Assembly: GCA_934196725.1 (NCBI GenBank)
Contig: CAKPWR010000097.1
Coordinates: 1 to 5,961 of the forward strand
Direction: 5' to 3'
Length of the DNA: 5,961 nucleotides
Origin: an uncultured Prevotella sp.
GTDB taxonomy: Bacteria > Bacteroidota > Bacteroidia > Bacteroidales > Bacteroidaceae
In this document: positions 1-5,359 of the stretch, in pieces
Layout of the letters: the number at the start of each line of letters is the position of its first letter
Position numbering within the stretch: the stretch's first letter is position 1
Program-made: the position numbers and the translations under genes
The notes under the pieces: generated by a model
Databases searched by the model: none
Seen by the model: the letters and a program-made list of their open reading frames with translations, nothing else
What the model was told of the DNA's origin: nothing

Positions 1-192
1 AAAATTTCCCACAGATTTCACAGATGCCACAGATTCATTCTTGTGATGTTCTGGGGACAGGAAAATCTGTGGAATCTGTGTTATCTGCGGGACCTGAAAA
101 TTTCCCACAGATTTCACAGATGCCACAGATTCATTCTGGTGATGTTCTGGGTGCAGGAAAATCTGTGGAATCTGTGTTATCTGTGGGACCTA
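1..192 (+). repeat. Two tandem 96-bp copies of an imperfect palindrome, read in frame
   Basis: Copy 1 is 1-96 and copy 2 is 97-192. They differ at only five positions (42, 56, 57, 88 and 96 of copy 1). The period is 32 codons, so the reading frame is kept. Inside each copy a 28-bp left arm (8-35; 104-131) is the reverse complement of the right arm (64-91; 160-187) at 24 of 28 positions in copy 1 and 25 of 28 in copy 2, around a 28-bp centre. The arms are made of the words CACAGATT and AATCTGTG. Copy 1 touches the window edge, so more copies may lie upstream. The encoded peptide alternates [11 protein letters not shown] with GKSVESVLS. Confidence 0.9.
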
Positions 193-2204
193 AAAATAAT
201 CCATCTGTGGGACCTGAAGATAATCCATCTGCGGGGATAGATAAAGTTCAAAGTTCAAATCTTAATGTTCAAAGTAAAGAAAATGTTCAAGACAATAGAT
301 TTCCGGGCACTAGTGGCGATAACGCTGTTTCTTCTGGCTCTGCTATTCAGCCTGCCCAACCTGGTGATAGCAATCGTGTTGATGATTCTCATCTCAGCCC
401 TGCTGGAGATACTCAGAATGCTGGCGGACTGGCAGCCCAAGAAGAAGGTTCTGCCAGTGAGAAGAATCTGATAGCCTTCGACCTGTTCCAGGAATCTGCG
501 GGACTGAAGGGAATGAATATTGACACCGTGGGTTCAAGACATTCCTCCCTGCTTGCCATCATGAGCGCCGGAGCATCACGAGTGATGAGCGAAGAGGAGC
601 TGATGAAGGTGGTGGCTGAGAAGATGCCGAGCTATTATCAGGAACCTGACTGCCACCAGCTCATCCATGATTTCTATGCGAAATATGGTGACAGCTCGAA
701 GCCTTTCTCACGTGATGTGATTCGCATCAACGCCACCGCAGAACAGGCGGCATTGGGAGTGAAGAGTGAAGAACGAAGAGTGAAGAATTCAACGGCTTAT
801 GGTAATCATACAGTTCAAAGTTCAATGTTCCAAGTTCAAAGTTCAAATCTCAATGTTCAAAGTAACGAAGACGATGATTATCCAGCCCCTCCACCGATGC
901 CGAAGAAGCTGCCAAAGCTGGTAGAACTGCTCATCTCGAAGACTCCGGAGGATTATAAGGCGGCTGTAGCTAATGCTATCTTTCCTCCTCTCGCTACCCA
1001 TCTCTGGAAGACCCGCTTTAATTATATTGACAACGTAGAGCACGAAGCAACCCTCATGTGCTGCCTGCTGGCAGGTACTGGAGCTGGAAAAAACTGTGTA
1101 CAGATGCCAATAAATTTAATCATGGAGGATATCCGTAAGCGTGACAAGGACAACCTGAAACGCGAGAAGGAATGGAAGGAAGAAACGACACGCAAAGGTG
1201 CCAACAAGGACAAGCGTAAGCGTCCGGAAAACCTTATCATACAGGAGATAGACCCCGATATGACAAACCCAGCCTTCGTGATGCGTACCGCCGAAGCACA
1301 GGAGCATTTCCTCTATGCTTCGCTCAACGAGGTGAACCAGTTTGATGCGCTCAAAGGTCAGGGCGGGCAGCAGTTTGTCATCATGTGTCTCGCCTTTGAT
1401 CCTGGCAACATCTACGGGCAAACTCGTGTAGGAATTTCGAGCGTTACCGAGCGTGTCACCATCCGTTTCAACTGGAATGCCTCTACCACGGTCATCAAGG
1501 GGCAGCGCTATTTTGCGAAGGTCTTGACCGACGGTCCGCTGAGCCGTATCAATTTCTGTACGATTCCCGAAAGAGAGATAGGAGCAGAAATGCCGGTATA
1601 CGGCATATACGACGATGATTTCAGAGCACAGCTGAAGCCCTACATTGATAATCTGTGCATGGCTTCGGGTTTGGTGGATTGTCCAGAGGCTTTCGAACTG
1701 GCCAAACAGCTGAAAGACGAGAATGCGGATTTCGCAAGAATGTCGCAGGACAGAGTGTATGAAAATCTGAGTTTCCGTGCCAATGTCATCGGCTATCTGA
1801 AAGCCTGCGTGCTCTACGTAGCGAATGGCTGCAAATGGGAGCCGGAGATAGAGGATTTCATCCGCTGGAGTGAGCGTTATGACCTCTACTGCAAGATGCG
1901 CTTCTTTGGTGAAGCGATTGCCAAGGCAGACTATGACGGAGAAAAATCGAGCAAGAGAGGCCCTTCCAATCTGCTGCAGCTATTGCCCGACACCTTCAAT
2001 TTTACGCAGGTTGAGGCATTGCGCCTGCAGTATAAGAAGTCGAAGAAAGGAACCAAGCAGATGCTCAGCAACTGGCTCTTCAGAAAGTATATCCGTAAGA
2101 TAGAACCTGCCGGAGTACAGGACAAGACTGATTTCAATTTCAGTAATTTCAGTTTTGAGAAGCTTTGTTTCAGACAAGACGGTGTGAAAATAAATGTTGA
2201 ATGA
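1..2204 (+). CDS. Primase/helicase-like protein (DUF3987 / BT4734-BF3469 type), 5' end outside window
   Basis: The frame is open to the left edge (first in-frame codon at 3), so the ATG at 24, which lies inside a repeat, is probably internal and the true start is upstream. Numbering from that ATG gives 726 residues. Residues 1-150 are low-complexity repeats and a Ser/Gly/Asp-rich linker. About 150-240 is a helical module with GSRHSSLL (170-177), [10 protein letters not shown] and IHDFY, reminiscent of the PriCT domain of archaeo-eukaryotic primases. A second repeat linker fills 245-290. The ATPase-like domain (about 295-640) has a P-loop [10 protein letters not shown] (348-357), a Walker-B-like stretch [13 protein letters not shown] with Glu436 and Asp441, and [10 protein letters not shown] starting at Ser507. 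The family is known from Bacteroidota genomes and mobile elements. DNA replication or unwinding is inferred from fold resemblance. The P-loop lacks the usual Ser/Thr after Lys356, so ATPase activity is uncertain. The TGA stop is at 2202-2204. The family call is fairly firm, the function is not. Confidence 0.8.
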   Translation, partial: NFPQISQMPQIHSCDVLGTGKSVESVLSAGPENFPQISQMPQIHSGDVLGAGKSVESVLSVGPKNNPSVGPEDNPSAGIDKVQSSNLNVQSKENVQDNRFPGTSGDNAVSSGSAIQPAQPGDSNRVDDSHLSPAGDTQNAGGLAAQEEGSASEKNLIAFDLFQESAGLKGMNIDTVGSRHSSLLAIMSAGASRVMSEEELMKVVAEKMPSYYQEPDCHQLIHDFYAKYGDSSKPFSRDVIRINATAEQAALGVKSEERRVKNSTAYGNHTVQSSMFQVQSSNLNVQSNEDDDYPAPPPMPKKLPKLVELLISKTPEDYKAAVANAIFPPLATHLWKTRFNYIDNVEHEATLMCCLLAGTGAGKNCVQMPINLIMEDIRKRDKDNLKREKEWKEETTRKGANKDKRKRPENLIIQEIDPDMTNPAFVMRTAEAQEHFLYASLNEVNQFDALKGQGGQQFVIMCLAFDPGNIYGQTRVGISSVTERVTIRFNWNASTTVIKGQRYFAKVLTDGPLSRINFCTIPEREIGAEMPVYGIYDDDFRAQLKPYIDNLCMASGLVDCPEAFELAKQLKDENADFARMSQDRVYENLSFRANVIGYLKACVLYVANGCKWEPEIEDFIRWSERYDLYCKMRFFGEAIAKADYDGEKSSKRGPSNLLQLLPDTFNFTQVEALRLQYKKSKKGTKQMLSNWLFRKYIRKIEPAGVQDKTDFNFSNFSFEKLCFRQDGVKINVE
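181..228 (+). repeat. 24-bp tandem repeat (two copies plus a partial third)
   Basis: Positions 181-204 and 205-228 are direct 24-bp copies that differ at three positions near their middle. A partial third copy (CTGCGGGG) starts at 229. The unit encodes SVGPKNNP and then SVGPEDNP, eight codons per copy, so the frame is kept. It begins inside the right arm of the second 96-bp palindrome and seems to have grown from its CTGTGGGACCT edge. Confidence 0.85.
244..277 (+). repeat. 34-bp dispersed repeat, copy A (GTTCAAAGTTCAA type)
   Basis: This copy matches 832-865 at 33 of 34 positions (only 263 T versus 851 C differs). It sits in the first linker of the primase-like gene and encodes [11 protein letters not shown] further short GTTCAA word follows at about 284-289. 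Confidence 0.9.
759..786 (+). repeat. 7-bp tandem repeat, four units of GTGAAGA
   Basis: Units lie at 759-765, 766-772, 773-779 (ACGAAGA, two mismatches) and 780-786. They are read as [10 protein letters not shown] in the second linker of the primase-like gene. The unit length is not a multiple of three, so gain or loss of one unit would shift the frame before the ATPase-like domain. The sequence is imperfect, which should limit slippage. Confidence 0.8.
813..865 (+). repeat. 34-bp dispersed repeat, copy B, with a shortened extra unit
   Basis: Positions 832-865 match copy A (244-277) at 33 of 34 positions, in the same reading frame ([10 protein letters not shown]), 588 bp or 196 codons away. 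A shortened version (813-830, GTTCAAAGTTCAATGTTC) directly precedes it and encodes VQSSMF. Together with the 7-bp repeat at 759-786 it makes up most of the linker between the PriCT-like module and the ATPase-like domain. Confidence 0.85.
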
Positions 2205-2220
2205 TAAATATTTCTTGCGT

Positions 2221-2781
2221 ATGGAAATAGTAGTTAAGCGAATTGCCAAGAAGAATACTTATACCATCGGCCGACTGTATCTGCTGGCTGATGGTGATGT
2301 GAAGCGCAAGGCGCTGTCGGGCAGGAATGCCGGCGACAAGCGCAGCTTCAGAAACAGTTTCGACATGGAGAAGCTGTCGAAGGACACTTACTTCTGCGAT
2401 ACCCTGGAACCGACGTGGCGCAACCTGAAGGGGATAGACTTGAAGCCGGAGGAGGTGAATGCCAGGTGCGGCCGTCAGAGCGGCAAGGTGGCTAGAAAGA
2501 TTCCGGGGCATACCGCCATCCCCGAAGGTTCCTATCGGGTGCTCATCACCCTGTCACCCCGGTTCAAGGAGTGGTTGCCGTATGTCCAGGGCGTGCCCGA
2601 TTTCGAGGGCATCCGCATCCATGCCGGCAACTATCCCGACGATACCCAGGGCTGCATCCTGGTGGGTGAGAACAGGCTGAAGGGCATGGTGGTGAACTCC
2701 CGCATCTGGCTGCATCGTCTGATGAAGCGTATCCGGGAGGTGGAGAAGGAAGGCGAAGCCGTATGGATAACCATAGTTTAA
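2221..2781 (+). CDS. DUF5675 family protein, L,D-transpeptidase-like motif
   Basis: This encodes 186 residues from the ATG at 2221. A longer start at 2194 would add nine residues and overlap the upstream gene by 11 bp. I prefer 2221 because [11 protein letters not shown] followed by YTIGRLYLL is how I expect this family to begin, and neither start has a Shine-Dalgarno site. The diagnostic part is IPEGSY (from Ile100), then [10 protein letters not shown] with His134, then DTQGCILVG with Cys145. The order 'P-x-G-x-Y, His-x-Gly, x-GC-hydrophobic' resembles the YkuD L,D-transpeptidase signature, so a cell-wall-related Cys enzyme is possible. That is inference, since DUF5675 has no established function that I know of. 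There is no signal peptide or membrane segment, so it would act in the cytoplasm unless released or exported another way. It directly follows the primase-like gene and is probably in the same transcript. Related proteins occur in phages and prophage-like islands. Confidence 0.85.
   Translation: MEIVVKRIAKKNTYTIGRLYLLADGDVKRKALSGRNAGDKRSFRNSFDMEKLSKDTYFCDTLEPTWRNLKGIDLKPEEVNARCGRQSGKVARKIPGHTAIPEGSYRVLITLSPRFKEWLPYVQGVPDFEGIRIHAGNYPDDTQGCILVGENRLKGMVVNSRIWLHRLMKRIREVEKEGEAVWITIV
2778..2781. other. Convergent stop codons sharing a TTAA palindrome
   Basis: The DUF5675 gene stops with TAA at 2779-2781 on the + strand, and the small minus-strand gene stops with TAA formed by 2778-2780. The two reading frames therefore overlap tail-to-tail by three bases inside one TTAA. 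There is no spacer and no hairpin with a T-run, so the two transcripts must run into each other's coding regions or end by a factor-dependent route. Confidence 0.9.
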
Positions 2782-3068
2782 ATGATGATGGGCACTATCT
2801 CTTCTTCGTCAGGCCAATGAGGCAGATAGAGGAGCGGGCGAGGGGTTCCCCCCAAGCCCGTCCAGTCTATCTGTTTCACAAAGTCGAAATCGGGAGGACC
2901 GAAGTCGAAACTTCTGCCATAAAGTACGATGGCACCTCTGCCTTCATCTATCTTCCACAATCCGCCACCATAGGTGCATTGTTCGCCTGGAGACAGCATG
3001 TCACGGTGCAGGTAGACGTTGCCGAACTTCAGCACTCCGTCTCTATTGATAATGAATTTCTGAAACAT
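2778..3068 (-). CDS. Small Janus/Ocnus (PHPT1)-like protein
   Basis: This encodes 96 residues, start codon at 3066-3068. I do not know a named bacterial homologue, but the pattern fits the Janus/Ocnus family, whose best-known member is the protein-histidine phosphatase PHPT1. Matching elements are an opening strand [12 protein letters not shown], a His in YLHRDML (His21, where PHPT1 has its catalytic His in YHADIY), [10 protein letters not shown] with the Gly triplet 34-36 (PHPT1: CECLGGGRI), and [14 protein letters not shown] (48-61; PHPT1: VYGYSMAYGPA). The C-terminus is Pro-rich and acidic (DEEE), with no signal peptide or membrane segment. It lies 36 bp downstream of the esterase stop on the same strand, and I see no promoter motif in that gap, so co-transcription is likely. 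The longer rightward frame opposite it has no recognisable family. Phosphatase activity is untested inference; a coding call is supported by the family-like motifs. Confidence 0.7.
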   Translation of the reverse strand: MFQKFIINRDGVLKFGNVYLHRDMLSPGEQCTYGGGLWKIDEGRGAIVLYGRSFDFGPPDFDFVKQIDWTGLGGTPRPLLYLPHWPDEEEIVPIII

Positions 3069-3104
3069 CTGTATTTACTGTTTATTCAAAAAGATAGGAT
3101 AGAG

Positions 3105-4760
3105 TTATTTCTCTCCCCAGAACATTTTGTCGATGAAATCATAGCGCTTCTCCATCTGGGCATCAGACTTTACGACGGTATTCACATCAATCTGAAGCAC
3201 AGGGGCTACTGCCTTGCCGTTGGTGGATGGCCACTCCGGCAGACCCAGACCATTTGGATTGCCGGTCTTCACGAAGTTGACGTAATACTGGCTGAAGATG
3301 TCGCTGATCATATAGTCCTCAGGCTGCCAGTCGAATACTCGGTTGGTTGGCAATGTGCCCATTGCATACTCGATGTCGGCAGAGTGAACGGCTCCCTTGT
3401 CTCGTGGAGCAGGAGCTGCACCTTCCTTGGCATCTACCACGCCGCCAGCCAAAGCTGCCACCTTGCCCTTGATAGCCATTGCAGGACGAGGATGACAATA
3501 GCGGTAGCGGTAAACTGGCTGTCCGCCGGTCAGCTTGTGCATGTTGCCCCACTTCCAGGTAGTGTAATCGAGGAAGATATCCGAAGCGAGATCTACGCCC
3601 GGCTGCTCCAATACATCCTTGTCGCTGTTGATGCCGTAGAGACGGAAGAGTTCATCGATGTTCTCTGACCCGAAAGTAGCCTTGGCGCCAGCTTTCATAT
3701 TCTCTACGGTAGGCTGCTTGCCCATCAATACTGCCCATGGGGTCATCTCCTGGTTGTTGCCGCCGATGAGCAGAGGCACCTTGGTCTGTTCGCCCTTGGC
3801 GAAGACCTCTACAGGCTGCTCTTTCATGAAATATCCGTCGATATTATAAGTAGGAATGGCTCTTACGCCCGCCAGCTTCATCAGTTTCTCGGCAGGAAGG
3901 GCACGAAGTTCGTCGAGGTTCTTCATTCCAACGTTCTTTTTCACCTTCTTGCCCGTTTCCTTACCCATCTTCTCGGCTATTTTCTGGGCAAGTTGCACGC
4001 CTTTCTCCTCGGCTTCCTTCTGGGTGGCAATCTTCTTGAATCCCATCACCGAACCGCTGGAACCCATTGCCTGGGCAAAGAGTCCCTGGCAGAGAGGGGA
4101 AGCCATCAGGGAGCTGACCGACATGGAACCGGCTGATTCGCCCACGATGGTGATGCGGTTAGGGTCGCCGCCGAAGGCCTCGATGTTATCCTTCACCCAC
4201 TGGATAGCAGCCACCTGGTCCATGAAACCATAGTTGCCGGAACCCTTATAGGAGGTCTCCTTGGAGAGTTGAGGATGAGCGAAGAAGCCGAAGATGCCTT
4301 CACGATAGTTGGCTGTGATAGAGATGATGCCCTTGCGCGCCATTGCATCGCCCGCATATCTTGGTTCGCTTCCGCTACCGGCCATCAGTCCTCCGCCGTT
4401 GAAATAAATCAAAACCGGCAGATGCTCCTTCATGGTCTTTGCGGGAGTCCATATATTAAGGTAGAGACAATCCTCGCTGTTGGCCTTCGTACCGAAGTTC
4501 ATATCGCCGAAGATAGGTTCCTGCATAGGGTTCGGACCGAATTCCTTAGCTTCGCGAACGCCCTGCCATTTCTGGGCAGGTTGTGGAGCCTTCCAGCGGA
4601 GATTTCCCACTGGTGGGGCTGCGAATGGAACACCCTTGAAAACTGTGATGCCTGAGAGGTCTTTTCCTTCGAGGATACCTTCGGCAGTCGTTACCTGAGT
4701 CTGCGCCATCATTCCCATACCTGGGAGCAGAAAGGCGATGGATAAAAGTAGTTTCTTCAT
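3105..4760 (-). CDS. Secreted type-B carboxylesterase (alpha/beta hydrolase)
   Basis: This encodes 551 residues, the usual family length. A signal peptide is clear: MKK, a hydrophobic core LLLSIAFLLPGMG, and a likely cut after Ala19 (MMA|QTQ), so the enzyme is periplasmic or exported. Family landmarks appear in order: FKGVPFAAPPVGNLRW (41-56), EDCLYLNIWTP (96-106), oxyanion-hole loop NGGGLMAG (121-128), nucleophile elbow GESAG with Ser209, acid Glu338 in GGNNQEMTPW, and catalytic His459 in GAVHSADIEYAMG. The triad is therefore complete. Type-B esterases hydrolyse carboxylic esters such as acetyl, feruloyl or other acyl groups; the substrate here cannot be read from sequence. A Lys-rich stretch (about 249-281, KETGKKVKKN) lies after the nucleophile in the cap region. 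The start at 4760 is set by the signal peptide. The gene is divergent from the mutarotase-hexosaminidase operon, which suggests a role in glycan use, and is probably co-transcribed with the small gene downstream. Confidence 0.95.
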   Translation of the reverse strand: MKKLLLSIAFLLPGMGMMAQTQVTTAEGILEGKDLSGITVFKGVPFAAPPVGNLRWKAPQPAQKWQGVREAKEFGPNPMQEPIFGDMNFGTKANSEDCLYLNIWTPAKTMKEHLPVLIYFNGGGLMAGSGSEPRYAGDAMARKGIISITANYREGIFGFFAHPQLSKETSYKGSGNYGFMDQVAAIQWVKDNIEAFGGDPNRITIVGESAGSMSVSSLMASPLCQGLFAQAMGSSGSVMGFKKIATQKEAEEKGVQLAQKIAEKMGKETGKKVKKNVGMKNLDELRALPAEKLMKLAGVRAIPTYNIDGYFMKEQPVEVFAKGEQTKVPLLIGGNNQEMTPWAVLMGKQPTVENMKAGAKATFGSENIDELFRLYGINSDKDVLEQPGVDLASDIFLDYTTWKWGNMHKLTGGQPVYRYRYCHPRPAMAIKGKVAALAGGVVDAKEGAAPAPRDKGAVHSADIEYAMGTLPTNRVFDWQPEDYMISDIFSQYYVNFVKTGNPNGLGLPEWPSTNGKAVAPVLQIDVNTVVKSDAQMEKRYDFIDKMFWGEK

Positions 4761-4801
4761 ATCTTAATCTTTAGTTTCTTAAATTTCATAGAGTCGTTTT
4801 G

Positions 4802-4809
4802 CAAATCTA
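4802..4809 (-). promoter_or_regulatory. Possible -7 element for the esterase gene
   Basis: On the minus strand this reads TAGATTTG, a full match to the Bacteroidota -7 consensus TAnnTTTG, and would give a leader of roughly 35-40 nt before the esterase ATG. No TTTG lies at the usual 19-21 bp upstream; the nearest is 26 bp away (4836-4839). A second minus-strand match, TATTTTTG at 4836-4843, is an alternative with a longer leader and also lacks a -33 partner. Confidence 0.35.
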
Positions 4810-4833
4810 GATCATGCATTTCTGCAATGATAA

Positions 4834-4914
4834 TGCAAAAATAAACAAAATATCGGTAACTTGGTTTGTTTACCTCAATCTTTTTTCATATTTTTGCAGA
4901 AAATAAACAAAATA
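4834..4914. repeat. Paired inverted and direct repeats in the divergent intergenic region
   Basis: TGCAAAAATA (4834-4843) is the exact reverse complement of TATTTTTGCA (4889-4898), and each arm holds a TAnnTTTG match pointing outward. Overlapping these, the 15-bp word AAAATAAACAAAATA occurs exactly at 4838-4852 and 4900-4914, 62 bp apart (about six helical turns). A smaller inverted pair TGCATT (4815-4820) and AATGCA (4832-4837) lies beside the left arm. These could be regulator-binding sites, though the AT-rich background makes chance matches easier. Confidence 0.6.
4865..4896 (+). promoter_or_regulatory. Bacteroidota-type promoter for the rhaM-GH20 operon
   Basis: TTTG at 4865-4868 and TATTTTTG at 4889-4896 match the -33 (TTTG) and -7 (TAnnTTTG) consensus of Bacteroides sigma-ABfr promoters with a 20-bp spacer, which is in the normal range. 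Transcription would start near 4900-4905, leaving an A-rich leader of about 40 nt before the mutarotase start. Confidence 0.7.
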
Positions 4915-4940
4915 ACAAAAGTTGAATCTTTAAAACCCTG

Positions 4941-5327
4941 ATGATTATGATGAAAGGTTATGAACAGAAGAAGTATCCGGTAGCCACCAAGCGCTACGTG
5001 CAGTGGCTGGAACTGGAATCTGATGAGGAGGCTATCCGCGAATATCGCCGCCTGCATTCAGAAGGTGTGCAATGGAAGGAGATTCGTGACGGAATCCGTC
5101 AGGTTGGTATTCTGGAGATGGAGATTTACATCTTCGGCAACCGACTGGTGATGGTTGTGGATGCTCCCGTAGATTTCGATTGGGACAAGAAAATGGCAGA
5201 GCTCGCCACCCTCCCTAGACAGGCAGAGTGGGAGGAAGTGGTAGGCAAGTTCCAGAAGTGCGGCAAGGGTGCTACGAGCGATGAGAAGTGGCACATGATG
5301 GAGCGCATCTTCTATCTCTATGATTAA
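4941..5327 (+). CDS. rhaM: L-rhamnose mutarotase family protein (RhaM-like)
   Basis: This encodes 128 residues from the ATG at 4941; the ATGs at 4947 and 4950 are equally plausible starts. RhaM (PF05336) interconverts the alpha and beta anomers of L-rhamnose in the cytoplasm so that the isomerase can use both. Family features seen are the strand RYVQWLELE, EYRRLHSEGVQW with His39 aligned to the catalytic His22 of E. coli RhaM (YQRRH), the strand MEIYIFGNRLVMVVDA with the conserved Tyr63, and the C-terminal MERIFYL. It is longer than the 104-residue E. coli enzyme because of an N-terminal extension of about 15 residues and a longer segment LATLPRQAEWEEVVGKFQ. That segment is, as I recall, typical of a Bacteroidota subgroup, so the sugar could be L-fucose or another deoxysugar. 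No signal peptide is present. It is the first gene behind the promoter at 4865-4896 and lies 32 bp before the hexosaminidase gene. Family assignment is secure, substrate is not. Confidence 0.85.
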   Translation: MIMMKGYEQKKYPVATKRYVQWLELESDEEAIREYRRLHSEGVQWKEIRDGIRQVGILEMEIYIFGNRLVMVVDAPVDFDWDKKMAELATLPRQAEWEEVVGKFQKCGKGATSDEKWHMMERIFYLYD

Positions 5328-5359
5328 ATGACGTATCTTTAAGATTAAAACTGTAAAAT

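Noticed and set aside
1..240. CRISPR-like repetition
   Set aside because: The repeats are tandem with no unique spacers, are internally palindromic, and are translated in frame within a longer gene.
43..240. Second open frame through the 96-bp repeats
   Set aside because: It is open only because the repeat lacks stops in that frame; the product is repeat translation with no onward gene.
2194..2220. ATG at 2194 as start of the DUF5675 gene
   Set aside because: It adds nine residues (MLNDKYFLR) that do not look like part of the family and overlaps the upstream gene by 11 bp. It remains possible through translational coupling, but 2221 is preferred.
3069..3104. Separate promoter or terminator between the esterase and the small gene
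   Set aside because: No TAnnTTTG match or hairpin with a T-run is visible on the minus strand in these 36 bp.
2763..3668. 301-codon rightward open frame
   Set aside because: It lies opposite the small Janus-like gene and the esterase C-terminus, including the catalytic His459 region. Its product has no recognisable domain, and it spans two genes on the other strand, so it is an antisense shadow.
3856..4655. Rightward open frames of about 125 codons opposite the esterase
   Set aside because: They overlap the strongly conserved nucleophile and N-terminal parts of the esterase and have no family features.
5334..5341. TATCTTTA as an internal promoter for the GH20 gene
   Set aside because: It lacks the final G of TAnnTTTG, and no TTTG was found at the right distance; co-transcription with rhaM from 4865-4896 is simpler.
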